From assembly GCA_023249645.1 (NCBI GenBank), contig JAHFCF010000017.1, positions 1 through 58,698 of the forward strand: 58,698 nt of DNA, written 5' to 3'. The notes beneath the pieces were generated by a model, which worked only from the letters and a program-made list of their open reading frames with translations, searched no databases and was not told the DNA's origin. The DNA comes from Elusimicrobiota bacterium (lineage in GTDB: Bacteria > Elusimicrobiota > Elusimicrobia > UBA1565 > UBA9628). Positions 1 to 7,226 of the stretch are shown here, piece after piece. Position numbers and translations under genes: made by a program. The first letter of the stretch is position 1. Every line of letters starts with the position of its first letter.

Positions 1-124
1 CCAGGCCCTTGGTCGAAAGATAGTGCGTGATCGCCGCGGTCAAGGTCGTCTTGCCGTGGTCCACGTGCCCGATGGTCCCGATGTTCACGTGCGGCTTGGT
101 GCGTTCGAATTTGGCTTTGGCCAT
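1..124 (-). CDS. tuf: Elongation factor Tu, N-terminal part
   Basis: Delivers aminoacyl-tRNA to the ribosome as a cytosolic GTPase. Only the first 41 residues are inside the window; the gene continues past base 1. The visible part has the EF-Tu N-terminus with the P-loop GHVDHGKTT. The ATG is preceded by AAGGAG at a 9-nt spacing. It lies downstream of tRNA-Thr and tRNA-Gly on the same strand, recalling the tRNA-tufB arrangement of many bacteria, so co-transcription is likely. Confidence 0.97.
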   Translation of the reverse strand, partial: MAKAKFERTKPHVNIGTIGHVDHGKTTLTAAITHYLSTKGL

Positions 125-187
125 GATCTTGGTCTCCTTGGCTCTTTTTGAGACGGTTATTGTAACAATTTACTTCATTTAAAAGCT

Positions 188-260
188 AGCTGGGAATGGG
201 AATCGAACCCACGACCTTCTCCTTACCATGGAGATGCTCTACCAACTGAGCTATCCCAGC
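188..260 (-). tRNA. tRNA-Thr (anticodon GGT)
   Basis: A full cloverleaf of 73 nt reads on the minus strand: 7-bp acceptor GCTGGGA/TCCCAGC, D arm GCTC/GAGC, anticodon stem TCTCC/GGAGA with loop ATGGTAA, and T arm GTGGG/CCCAT with loop TTCGATT. The loop centre gives anticodon GGT (Thr, ACC codons). The CCA tail is not encoded. It lies 63 bp upstream of the tuf start. Confidence 0.95.
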
Positions 261-272
261 GACAAACAGCAA

Positions 273-292
273 CCCCCTGTTTTCACAGGGGG
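273..292. other. Perfect 8-bp hairpin upstream of tRNA-Thr
   Basis: CCCCCTGT and ACAGGGGG are separated by the 4-nt loop TTTC. On the minus strand the stem is followed by a weak T-rich tract just before tRNA-Thr. It could be an attenuator or terminator, or a processing signal between the tRNA genes; the T tract is too broken to be sure. Confidence 0.5.
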
Positions 293-394
293 ATTTCATG
301 ATAGCAAATTTAGGGCTTCCAGATTTGTTATGGGTTTCTTTTTTTAGAAGTGCGATGTCTTCTCGTTGTCGAAGACTAATAATTTTTCCAGGGA

Positions 395-412
395 ACTGTG
401 GGCGCCCACAGT
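395..412. repeat. Perfect 18-bp palindrome
   Basis: ACTGTGGGC is followed immediately by its reverse complement GCCCACAGT, with GGGA/CCC partly extending the symmetry. It has no loop, so it suits protein binding or a cruciform better than a terminator. Function unknown. Confidence 0.55.
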
Positions 413-513
413 CCCGGGAATCTGCGGAAAGTCCCCTCATCAAGCTCAATGCCAGTCGCTTAAGCGCGATGTTTGTTGTTTCACGCAGAGGGGCTCCTCT
501 TGATTGTCTGGAG

Positions 514-640
514 GATGGCGACTTTGAGAACGAATTCTGTAATAAATTTATATATTTTTTAACATTTTACTGTCAGCGCTGACAGTAAAAATAAAAAAAT
601 GGTTATAAAATAATAATAATTCGATAATAAGGTCGCCATC
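514..640. repeat. MITE-like palindromic element, copy 1 (127 bp)
   Basis: The element opens with GATGGCGAC and closes with GTCGCCATC. Its centre is the perfect 26-bp palindrome at 565-590 (half-site TTTTACTGTCAGC). The two ~63-nt arms match imperfectly along their length and are AT-rich in a GC-rich genome. A second member with the same ends and a near-identical centre lies at 20339-20463. No protein is encoded. A miniature inverted-repeat element is the simplest reading; a structured RNA or protein-binding array is possible. Confidence 0.6.
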
Positions 641-664
641 TATTCGTGATTTTCCGACTTCAGC

Positions 665-703
665 TAATGAACAATGTCCTTAAAGTGGCGGGCATTGTCA
701 TTA
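665..703. repeat. Imperfect inverted repeat
   Basis: TAATGA-A-CAATGTCC pairs with GGGCATTG-TCATTA, with one bulged A, one G-U pair and a 10-nt loop. Part of the palindrome cluster between the tRNA genes; function unknown. Confidence 0.45.
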
Positions 704-750
704 AGCTCTAAGATTTCATTTAGCAATCTTAAAGCGGCAGTTTCCTTGAA

Positions 751-779
751 ATTGGATATCGCATCTCGCGATATCCAAT
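751..779. repeat. Perfect 12-bp hairpin
   Basis: ATTGGATATCGC and GCGATATCCAAT flank the 5-nt loop ATCTC. No T tract follows on either strand, so it is not a typical intrinsic terminator. It lies 39 bp from the 3' end of tRNA-Gly. Confidence 0.5.
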
Positions 780-817
780 CAACGTCTTCATTTTTTTGTA
801 GGAATTTCCTGCAGAAC

Positions 818-891
818 TGGAGCGGGCGATGGGAATCGAACCCACGTGATCAGCTTGGAAGGCTGACGTTCTACCATTGAACTACGCCCGC
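818..891 (-). tRNA. tRNA-Gly (anticodon TCC)
   Basis: A 71-nt cloverleaf plus an encoded CCA end. Acceptor GCGGGCG/CGCCCGC, D arm GTTC/GAAC, anticodon stem TCAGC/GCTGA with loop CTTCCAA, T arm GTGGG/CCCAT. Anticodon TCC reads GGA/GGG. It encodes CCA, unlike tRNA-Thr and tRNA-Gln in this window. It sits 22 bp beyond the stop of the M20 hydrolase gene on the same strand. Confidence 0.95.
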
Positions 892-913
892 GTGATCGTT
901 AAAGTAGCAAATT

Positions 914-2143
914 TCAGCGCGTGTTCAGAAGCGTGAGGGCGCAGACCTGCGCGTCGCCGATGAGGTTGTCGAGGATGCAGTACTCGTTGGGCTGGTGCGC
1001 CATCTCGTCGAGCTTGGCCGAGACCACGGCCGGCAGGCCGAGCTTGCGGAAGACCGCGGCCACGGTGCCGCCGCCGATGCCCATGGGCTTGGCCTTGACG
1101 TTGTGGATCTCCTTGATGGCTTCGCTGACGAGTTTCACGATGGGAGCATCGGCCGGGGTCGGCGGTGCGGCCTCGGCGCGTTGGACGGTCTCAAAGGAGA
1201 TCTTCACGCCGTGGCTCTTCTCCACGGCCTTGGCCAGGCGCTTGATTTCGGCTTCGACTCTCTTGAGGGGGTACTGCGGCAGGACTCGGCAGTCATAATA
1301 GAAGACGTCCTCTCCCGGGATGGTGTTGACGTTGGGGACGTTGGCCTCCTTCTTGGTCGGTTCGAAGGTGCTTCCCGGCGGGGAGTAGAGCTTGTCTTTC
1401 TTGGGGAACTTCTTGTAGAGGCCCTGCATCTTCAGGGCCAGGTCGCAGGCGGCCTTGAAGGCGTTCTTGCCCTGTTCGGGCATGGAGGCGTGGCACTGCT
1501 TGCCCCGCGTGGTGATCTTGAGCCACCAGAGGGACTTCTCCGCGATCTCGACCATGGAGCCGTCGGATTCTCCGCCGTCGGGGACCAGGAAGACGTCATC
1601 CTTGCCGAAGATCTCCGGGTGTTTCTCGGCGAGATAGATGGCCCCGTAGTCCGAGCCGGTCTCTTCATCGGCGGCGAAAAGCAGCGCGAGATCCACGGGG
1701 GGCTTGAGGCCGCACTCCATGAAGGCTCGGGCCACCAGGATGCTGGCCACCAGCGCCTGCTGATTGTCCTCCACGCCCCGGCCGAAGACCTTGCCGTCTT
1801 CCACGTGCAGCACGTGGGGGTCGGTCTTCCAGAGCTTGCGCTCGCCCGGAGGCACGACGTCGATGTGAGACATGATCCAGAGTGTCTTCTCGGAGCTCTG
1901 CCCGCGCAGGCGCGCGACGATGTTGGGCCTGATCCCGTTCTTGGCCGCCGCATGGGGGGCGTTGTACCAGCGGATGTCGTCGAAATTGAGTTTACGCAGC
2001 TGCTGGTCGAGCCACACGGCCTTGTCATGCTCGCCTTCGCCGCCGCTCGCCGGCGCGATGGCCGGGATCGCGGTCAGGCCGCGCTGGAGCTCCACGGCGA
2101 AGTCTCGATAGCTGGCGATCTTCTGCAGGATCTGGTCTTTCAT
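914..2143 (-). CDS. M20-family metallohydrolase (peptidase/deacylase)
   Basis: Cytosolic two-metal hydrolase of the M20 family (relatives ArgE, DapE, dipeptidases), expected to cleave an amide or peptide bond; the substrate cannot be read from sequence. Metal-site motifs are intact: His93 and Asp95 in SHID, Asp126 in GVEDN, Glu160-Glu161 in ADEE, Asp189 in VPDGG and His383 in MAHQP. At 409 residues the length is normal. There is no signal peptide. The ATG follows AGGAGG by 4 nt. It is divergent from the metallophosphoesterase gene and is followed on its strand by tRNA-Gly. Confidence 0.9.
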   Translation of the reverse strand: MKDQILQKIASYRDFAVELQRGLTAIPAIAPASGGEGEHDKAVWLDQQLRKLNFDDIRWYNAPHAAAKNGIRPNIVARLRGQSSEKTLWIMSHIDVVPPGERKLWKTDPHVLHVEDGKVFGRGVEDNQQALVASILVARAFMECGLKPPVDLALLFAADEETGSDYGAIYLAEKHPEIFGKDDVFLVPDGGESDGSMVEIAEKSLWWLKITTRGKQCHASMPEQGKNAFKAACDLALKMQGLYKKFPKKDKLYSPPGSTFEPTKKEANVPNVNTIPGEDVFYYDCRVLPQYPLKRVEAEIKRLAKAVEKSHGVKISFETVQRAEAAPPTPADAPIVKLVSEAIKEIHNVKAKPMGIGGGTVAAVFRKLGLPAVVSAKLDEMAHQPNEYCILDNLIGDAQVCALTLLNTR

Positions 2144-2199
2144 GGTTCCTCCTGATTTGAAATGTAGTTTAGCAGATTGGAGAAGGCACCAGAGAGGTG

Positions 2200-2205
2200 T
2201 ATAAT
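2200..2205 (+). promoter_or_regulatory. -10 box for leaderless metallophosphoesterase mRNA
   Basis: TATAAT lies exactly 6 nt before the ATG at 2212, so transcription should begin at the start codon. There is no good -35 box and no well-placed ribosome binding site. This favours the ATG at 2212 over the GTG at 2197, which overlaps the promoter. Confidence 0.6.
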
Positions 2206-2211
2206 GCCCTC

Positions 2212-3324
2212 ATGCTGGCCATGGTCGGCTTCATCACTGCCGTCGTCTTCATTTATTTTGGGATGCAGTATTACGTCGCTTTCTGGCTGATCCGCCATTT
2301 CCCGAGGCTGGGCCTGAACGCGAATGCCGTGCGCATCGCCGTTCTCCTGCTCTCGGCGAGCTTCCCTCTGGCCGTTCATTCGTTGCGTATTTTTCGCGGC
2401 GCCTGGGTCGGCTGGTTCGCGTATATTTCCTTCATCTGGCTCGGCATCGTCTTCATCTGGTTGACCTGCGCGCTCCTCGGAGATTTGAGCCTGGTCCTGG
2501 CCTGGTTGTGCGGAGCGGTCGAACGGGCCCGGCCCGTGGCTGCCGTCGGGGTCCTGGCCGCGACAGCTCTTTTGAGCCTTTGGGCTATTTTCAATGCAAG
2601 CCGTATGCCGAAGTTGACGGAAGTAGAAATCGAGCTCCCCCGTCTGCCTCAGGGATTGGATGGCTTCACCATCGTCCAGCTTTCGGACCTGCATCTGGGA
2701 GCGGTCGTGCCCATGGAGAAGTTCGCGCGCATCGCCGAGAGGGTCGCGGCCTTGAAGCCGGATATGATCGTCTTGACCGGCGACATCTCGGATGCGGGGT
2801 TGAAGAAGAATGCGCCCGCAGGAGCCTTTCTGCGAGCTCCTCATGGCGTGTTCGCGGTGATGGGCAACCATGAGTTCTACCACGGGCTGGAGGATTCCGC
2901 CCGGGTCCTTCAGGATATGGGCGCGCGGGTGTTGCGAAACGAGGTGGCGGCGGCCCCCTGTGGCATCCAGGTCATCGGCGTCGATGACATCAGGACCGCG
3001 CGCGTCTCCCGCCCCGAGGTTGCCGAACTCCTGAGGAGGTTGGACCCGGCCAAGCCATCGATATTCCTTTCGCACCAGCCGCTGGATTTCGACCTGGCGG
3101 CCCAAGCGGGCGTGGGGCTCATGCTTTCAGGGCATACGCACGAGGGCCAGATCTGGCCGTTCGGCCTGATCGTGAGGCTTTTCTACCCGCATTTCCACGG
3201 TCTTTATAAGGAAAGGGCGTCCTGGCTCTATGTGAGCGCGGGGACCGGCCAGTGGGGCCCGCCCATGCGGCTTTTCACCCGGGCAGAGATCGTGCGCATC
3301 CGCTTGAGAGCTCCGAAAAATTAA
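2212..3324 (+). CDS. Membrane-anchored metallophosphoesterase (YkuE-like)
   Basis: Calcineurin-like phosphoesterase with about four N-terminal membrane segments in the first ~130 residues, followed by a catalytic domain on one face of the membrane. Family motifs are complete: D159-x-H161 in SDLHLGA, GD near 190, GNHEF near 218-222, and GHTHEGQ near the end. This architecture is typical of YkuE/YaeI-type enzymes, some of which act on UDP-diacylglucosamine or other lipid-linked phosphates; the substrate here is not known. 370 residues from the leaderless ATG. Followed 16 bp later by the DUF4404-like gene. Confidence 0.87.
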   Translation: MLAMVGFITAVVFIYFGMQYYVAFWLIRHFPRLGLNANAVRIAVLLLSASFPLAVHSLRIFRGAWVGWFAYISFIWLGIVFIWLTCALLGDLSLVLAWLCGAVERARPVAAVGVLAATALLSLWAIFNASRMPKLTEVEIELPRLPQGLDGFTIVQLSDLHLGAVVPMEKFARIAERVAALKPDMIVLTGDISDAGLKKNAPAGAFLRAPHGVFAVMGNHEFYHGLEDSARVLQDMGARVLRNEVAAAPCGIQVIGVDDIRTARVSRPEVAELLRRLDPAKPSIFLSHQPLDFDLAAQAGVGLMLSGHTHEGQIWPFGLIVRLFYPHFHGLYKERASWLYVSAGTGQWGPPMRLFTRAEIVRIRLRAPKN

Positions 3325-3340
3325 GTACAATCATCCCAAG

Positions 3341-3631
3341 ATGAAAAATAAGGAAAATACGAGAAAGCCTGACACCCTTCTGGAACTCTTGGCGGCGCTC
3401 AAAGCCGAGGTCGGCCGGCTTTCCGCCACCCATGAGGAGCACGCCCGGAGCATCGCGGGCTACGCGCAGGTGGCGGCACATGAGGCGGCGCGCGAAAAGA
3501 AGTCGCCCCAGCTGCTCAGGCATTCCCGCGAGGGACTGGCTCTCTCGGTCAAGGGTTTCGAGGTCTCGCATCCGCGGCTGGTCGAGGTCGTCAACGACCT
3601 GTGCACCATGCTGTCCCAGATCGGGATCTAA
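3341..3631 (+). CDS. DUF4404-like small protein
   Basis: A 96-residue soluble protein. The C-terminal pattern FEVSHPRLVEVVNDL..QIGI fits the DUF4404 family, whose role is unknown. The N-terminal half is helical and charged. A TACAAT hexamer ends 9 nt before the ATG, so the leader would be only about 3 nt. It ends 2 bp from the convergent exported kinase-like gene. Confidence 0.65.
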   Translation: MKNKENTRKPDTLLELLAALKAEVGRLSATHEEHARSIAGYAQVAAHEAAREKKSPQLLRHSREGLALSVKGFEVSHPRLVEVVNDLCTMLSQIGI

Positions 3632-3633
3632 CC

Positions 3634-4731
3634 CTACTGTTGGGGAGCCCGGCTCCGGGCCAGGCCTTCTTTGAGGATGTCGTCGAAGGGGTTGAGGTAA
3701 GTCGGGCCTGCTGGCTGCGTTTCGAATCCCCCGATGGAGTACAGTACGCGATACTTCTTGAAGGAGTCCAGCAAGTCTTCGCGGCTTTCACTCTCGTGGA
3801 CTGCAAGCAGCCGGTGGCCATCCGTGATATAAGCGCGTGGTTGCGGATCGTCGAAGGTCGTGCCGATCCGGATGTTGGAGGTTGTCAGATCCCATACCCG
3901 CAGGCGTGCCTCGGCCATGCGTTCCAGCATGCGCTGGACCAGATCATAATGAGCCTGCGTGAATTTTTGTTCCGCGATCAGATCATCCAAGTTCCAACCG
4001 TAGACTCTCTCCTTGTTCACGACGGGGCGGTGCAACCAGACGGGAGGGGCGCGTCCCATCAGTTTCCAGAACCAACGGCTCAGTTGGCTCGGGATCTTGG
4101 GAACGAGAACTACTCCGAAGACTTTCGGTCCCACTCCGGCTTGCGCGAGACGACGACCGGTGTCTTCATCTTGAGCAGCGACGTCTCTGGCGAACCAAGG
4201 AGACCGGATGAGCTTGCTGACGACCTGCGCAAGGGGATGCGCATGGACCACGCCAAAGCTGCCTTCTCCTACGATTTCTAAGGGACGGCCATTCTCGTAG
4301 AGTTGGTTGTTGCGATGGCCGATACCCGCCATAGAGAGGTCGAGGGTTGGCGCAGCGTCTAGCGCCATGACGGGCGTGGCTTCTGTAGGTCCCTTGCGAC
4401 GCTGATCCAGGACGGCCCCGGCGGCATACGCGCCTGCTTCCGAGGACTTCGCCTTGATCGCCTCCTGGGAGAATGCCCCTGCCTGGGTCAGGACTTGGCG
4501 GGGAGTTTCTGGAGGAGTAATACCTGCCGGAGGATCGGGCTTGAGTATTCCAAGCGGAGCGTTTTGGCTGAGTGGTTCCAGAGGGACTGGTGCAACCAGA
4601 GGGGGCTGGACTGCTGGCGTGGGAAGGCTCGGCAGGGACTTGCCATTCAGATGTGGAGTCGCGGCTGGGCTGGCAGGGACAAAGGCCAGAGCCCCGATGA
4701 GGTAAACGGCAAGAGTCCACGATTTCTTCAT
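3634..4731 (-). CDS. Exported protein with a protein-kinase-like domain
   Basis: A 365-residue protein with a signal peptide (MKKSWTLAVYLIGALAF..ASPAA) and a proline-rich stretch to about residue 100. The second half shows kinase-fold landmarks: glycine loop GEGSFGVV at 155-162, possible Lys173, a catalytic-loop-like D281-L-T-T-S-N286 and a TDG at 303-305 in place of DFG. These are consistent with a divergent Ser/Thr or RIO-like kinase fold, but export would place it away from cytosolic ATP, so it may be a pseudokinase. The start is supported by an AGGTAGGA sequence upstream. It shares a motif-rich promoter region with the divergent gene at 4874. Confidence 0.55.
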   Translation of the reverse strand: MKKSWTLAVYLIGALAFVPASPAATPHLNGKSLPSLPTPAVQPPLVAPVPLEPLSQNAPLGILKPDPPAGITPPETPRQVLTQAGAFSQEAIKAKSSEAGAYAAGAVLDQRRKGPTEATPVMALDAAPTLDLSMAGIGHRNNQLYENGRPLEIVGEGSFGVVHAHPLAQVVSKLIRSPWFARDVAAQDEDTGRRLAQAGVGPKVFGVVLVPKIPSQLSRWFWKLMGRAPPVWLHRPVVNKERVYGWNLDDLIAEQKFTQAHYDLVQRMLERMAEARLRVWDLTTSNIRIGTTFDDPQPRAYITDGHRLLAVHESESREDLLDSFKKYRVLYSIGGFETQPAGPTYLNPFDDILKEGLARSRAPQQ

Positions 4732-4749
4732 GCGGTTGGTCCTACCTTG

Positions 4750-4755
4750 ATTATG
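4750..4755 (-). promoter_or_regulatory. -10 box of the exported kinase-like gene
   Basis: CATAAT on the minus strand, 18 nt ahead of the ATG at 4731. The -35 position is occupied by sequence next to the AGGTC-type motif (4778-4791), not by a consensus hexamer. Confidence 0.4.
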
Positions 4756-4777
4756 GGGTTTTCTAGGGGGGAAAACG

Positions 4778-4841
4778 AGGGTCTAAAGTCCTGTTTTTGC
4801 CTAGGTCCTTTGGCGGGGAAAAAGTGCCCAAAAGACCTAGG
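4778..4841. promoter_or_regulatory. Paired AGGTC motif between divergent exported-protein genes
   Basis: Contains CCTAGGTCCTTTGGC at 4800-4814 and the inverted copy GCCCAAAAGACCTAGG at 4826-4841, separated by 11 nt, plus a shorter GGGTCTAAAG at 4779-4788. The inverted pair could form a hairpin or bind a dimeric regulator. Related pairs occur upstream of three other exported-protein genes in this window. Confidence 0.5.
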
Positions 4842-4861
4842 TGGACTTTTTGAGTGTTGGA

Positions 4862-4867
4862 TATAAT
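4862..4867 (+). promoter_or_regulatory. -10 box for leaderless mRNA
   Basis: TATAAT ends 6 nt before the ATG at 4874. No -35 consensus; the AGGTC motif ends about 20 bp upstream, where a -35 contact would be expected. Confidence 0.55.
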
Positions 4868-4873
4868 AGAGAT

Positions 4874-5467
4874 ATGCAAAATCTTGCGAAACAGATGCTC
4901 ATTGTTTTGGCGGTTTCTCTTTTGCCCTTGGCGGCGGTGAAGGCGGATCAGCGTCTTGAAAAGGCTAAACAGGAAGCAGCTGCGGTCAAGGAGCAGATCA
5001 GGAGCAATCCTGATGCGGCCAAAGCTATGGCGGGGCAGTCCTTTGACGGTTCTGTGAAGGCGGATAAGTCTGAAACGCCGGTTCCAGGCAACGACCACGC
5101 TTCCAAGCCGCAACTGACCAAACCGGCGGCCACGGCTGGGGCCGGGGATGCGTTCGTGTATATGCCTTTGGATATGTCCGGAGCTCAGCAGGTGTATGCG
5201 ATCACGGGGTATGCGCAAAAAAACCAGGCCCCAGTGCCTGGGCGGGCTTACGGGATCGTCGTTGATGCTGCGGCGATCGGCTGCCTCGGTGGGTGGCAGC
5301 TCGGGGGACCTCTGGGTTGCGGCTTAGGCGCCGCGGCAATGGCTCTGGCGGGCTATGCCGTTTCCGATTACTTGGACCACCCGCCGCAAGTGAAAGAGAA
5401 TTCCGAATCCGCCGATAACAGCGATAAGAGCGGTCATCTTTCCAATTTCATTTACGATGGTCCGTGA
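4874..5467 (+). CDS. Small exported protein with glycine-rich C-terminal half
   Basis: 197 residues with a clear signal peptide (MQNLAKQMLIVLAVSLL..VKA), a charged helical stretch (about 25-55), a flexible linker, and a hydrophobic Gly/Ala-rich segment (about 130-165) of glycine-zipper appearance that may associate with a membrane. No family recognised. The ATG at 4874 is preferred to an upstream GTG because it follows TATAAT by 6 nt and starts the signal peptide. Confidence 0.7.
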   Translation: MQNLAKQMLIVLAVSLLPLAAVKADQRLEKAKQEAAAVKEQIRSNPDAAKAMAGQSFDGSVKADKSETPVPGNDHASKPQLTKPAATAGAGDAFVYMPLDMSGAQQVYAITGYAQKNQAPVPGRAYGIVVDAAAIGCLGGWQLGGPLGCGLGAAAMALAGYAVSDYLDHPPQVKENSESADNSDKSGHLSNFIYDGP

Positions 5468-5511
5468 CGGCGCTGCCAGGAATAACCCAAGCTTAAGGAG
5501 CAGAGCCTCCC

Positions 5512-6255
5512 CTATCGTCCCTTGGGGGACGCCTTGGGCTGGGGACGCGGCTGCCGCTCCAGATGGGGAGAGAGGTCGGGGATGCCGTGCTTCTTGAGCC
5601 AATATTCCAGGCCAGGGATCTGCCAGGGATGATCGATGGGGCCGGGGCCCCAGGTCTTTAAGGGAAAGACCTTCGTGCCCAGGAAATCCGAGGATTCGAT
5701 GCCCTTGGGTCGCAGGATGGCCGCGCCTCCGGTGGGATGCCAAGCCGTCTCTGCCGGAAGGGCGGATTTTTGAGGCCAGAACGGGATGAGGAGTCCGTCG
5801 GAGGCCAGCCGCCGCGTCTGATCGGGCATCCACCGCTCCAGGGGCGTTGCGGTGATGGCGGAGTCGAGCTCGGGGCGGTCGAGGAGCGCTTCCACGCCCG
5901 AGTCGATCAAGTCCTTGGTCACGGCCGCGGCGTTGGAGAGAAGCACGACCAGGACTTCCAAGAGCGCGTTTTCTCCGAGCAGTTCCTGGGAGATCCGGCG
6001 CCAGCCGTGGAGAAGATATTCGGAGACAGAGGGTTTTGTCTTCAGAGGATCCAGGATGACCGCGTCGTATTGGAGGGCCGCGGCCTTGACCGCGGGCGAG
6101 GAGGTCAAAGCGTAGATGCGGCGCACGTGGGCCGAGCTTCGAGCCGCCATGAGCGGGTAGGCGCACAGGGGCCGGCCAAGCACGCTGGCGTCGTTGCCCG
6201 GGAAGTCCGCGCAGTCGTCGAGGTCCAGCAGCAGCGCGCAGACGACTTTGGTCAT
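5512..6255 (-). CDS. Cytidylyltransferase-like protein (NeuA/KdsB-type fold)
   Basis: 247 residues resembling CMP-sugar synthetases: LGRPLCAYPLMAA near residue 25, then alternating strand/helix pattern and SNAAAV near the middle, typical of NeuA/SpsF-like nucleotidyltransferases. The N-terminal nucleotide motif (IPARGGS..KN in active enzymes) is replaced by LLLDLDDCADFPGND, lacking the basic residues, so activity is doubtful. The ATG at 6255 overlaps the glycosyltransferase stop by 4 bp (ATGA), which fixes the start. Probably part of a small surface-glycan pair; the product is unknown. Confidence 0.6.
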   Translation of the reverse strand: MTKVVCALLLDLDDCADFPGNDASVLGRPLCAYPLMAARSSAHVRRIYALTSSPAVKAAALQYDAVILDPLKTKPSVSEYLLHGWRRISQELLGENALLEVLVVLLSNAAAVTKDLIDSGVEALLDRPELDSAITATPLERWMPDQTRRLASDGLLIPFWPQKSALPAETAWHPTGGAAILRPKGIESSDFLGTKVFPLKTWGPGPIDHPWQIPGLEYWLKKHGIPDLSPHLERQPRPQPKASPKGR

Positions 6256-7226
6256 CGGCACAGGCCTTCCAAAGCCTCGAAAGTCGCCGCGACCGTGGCG
6301 TCCCAGGTGTGGTGTTCCACGGTCTTGACGCCCCCGGCGATGAGCCGCAGGGAAAGGCCCCTCACGCTGGCCAGCGTGACCAGGGTCTCGCACAGCGAGA
6401 GCGGGTCGTCGGGCTTGAAGAGCAGTCCGTTGACTCCGTCCGTGATGAGTTCTGTGGCGGCCCCGCAGCGGGGGGCGACCACGGGACAGCCTTCGGAGAG
6501 GGCGTAGAGGGCCATGGCCGGATATCCCTCGGAGGCGGACGCCACGACATAGGCCTTGGCCGCGCGCAAGAACTCCATGACCTTCAGATGCGGCAGCAGG
6601 CCCGCAAAGGAGACGCGCTCCGCCGGCAGGATGCGGTGGGCATACTCCTCGACGGCGTTGAGCAGGGGGCCCTGGCCCACGAGGGTCAGATGCCAATCGA
6701 AGCGCAGGCGGCTGACCGCGGCGAAGAGCAGTTCCAGGTCAGGCCGGCAGGATTCTGAGAACTTGGAAGTGGCTACGATTTGGAAGTGCGCGGTGCGCGA
6801 GGCGCGCAGGGTGATGAGCGCCGGTTCGTGGGCGCGTACGCGGTCATAGGCGTAAGGCACCAGCGCGGTGTGGACGCCGTTGCCCCAGGAAGCCACCAGC
6901 TGCGCGAGGTAGCGGCTCGGCACGATGACCAGCTGCGCGCGGATAAGGAGCTCGCGGATCCGGGGGATCTCGCTGTCGGGCAGGTCGGCAAAGGAATCGA
7001 TGAGCCTGACAGCCAGCCTTCGGTCGGCCTTCAGCGCTCCTTCCACGGCCGCGGGCTGCAAGCCGTTGATGAGGATCACGTCGGCGCCTGGGGCCGAGTC
7101 TTGAAAGCCGGCTACCGTAGAGATCTTCGTTTCATGTCCTCGGCGAGACGCGCGCAAACCGACTTCCCGGCAGAAAGCGTCCTCTCCGTAGGGCGATGCG
7201 GGGTCAGGGACCAGGACGATTTTCAT
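6252..7226 (-). CDS. Glycosyltransferase, GT4 type
   Basis: Retaining GT-B fold transferase of 324 residues. The C-terminal donor-binding half has SEGYPAMALYALSEGCPVV with the E-x7-E signature, followed by GAATELITDGVNGLLF. No membrane segment or signal peptide, so it acts in the cytosol on a nucleotide-sugar donor. It overlaps the TlyA stop by 4 bp and the nucleotidyltransferase-like gene by 4 bp, indicating one operon. Acceptor unknown. Confidence 0.82.
   Translation of the reverse strand: MKIVLVPDPASPYGEDAFCREVGLRASRRGHETKISTVAGFQDSAPGADVILINGLQPAAVEGALKADRRLAVRLIDSFADLPDSEIPRIRELLIRAQLVIVPSRYLAQLVASWGNGVHTALVPYAYDRVRAHEPALITLRASRTAHFQIVATSKFSESCRPDLELLFAAVSRLRFDWHLTLVGQGPLLNAVEEYAHRILPAERVSFAGLLPHLKVMEFLRAAKAYVVASASEGYPAMALYALSEGCPVVAPRCGAATELITDGVNGLLFKPDDPLSLCETLVTLASVRGLSLRLIAGGVKTVEHHTWDATVAATFEALEGLCR

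Larger units (their letters stand above)
261..817. other. Palindrome-rich intergenic region between two tRNA genes
   Basis: About 560 bp without a credible gene, much richer in A+T than its surroundings. It contains five separate inverted repeats (listed individually), including a ~127-bp imperfect palindrome. Open frames here have no recognisable protein features, and one of them simply runs into the tRNA-Gly sequence. Confidence 0.7.

Noticed and set aside
514-640. Integron attC site
   Set aside because: Length and hairpin form are suggestive, but the core GTTRRRY/RYYYAAC boxes are absent and no integrase is present.
674-880. 68-residue frame on the plus strand ending in a GRWESNPR-like sequence
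   Set aside because: This is the antisense reading of tRNA-Gly, a common false gene; the rest has no protein features.
995-2155. 386-residue plus-strand frame opposite the M20 gene
   Set aside because: It is the antisense of a clear M20 enzyme, with His/Gly/Asp-rich composition typical of shadow frames in GC-rich DNA.
5512-6696. Long version of the cytidylyltransferase-like protein
   Set aside because: The extra N-terminal part is a shadow of the glycosyltransferase gene; the ATGA overlap at 6252-6255 gives the natural start.
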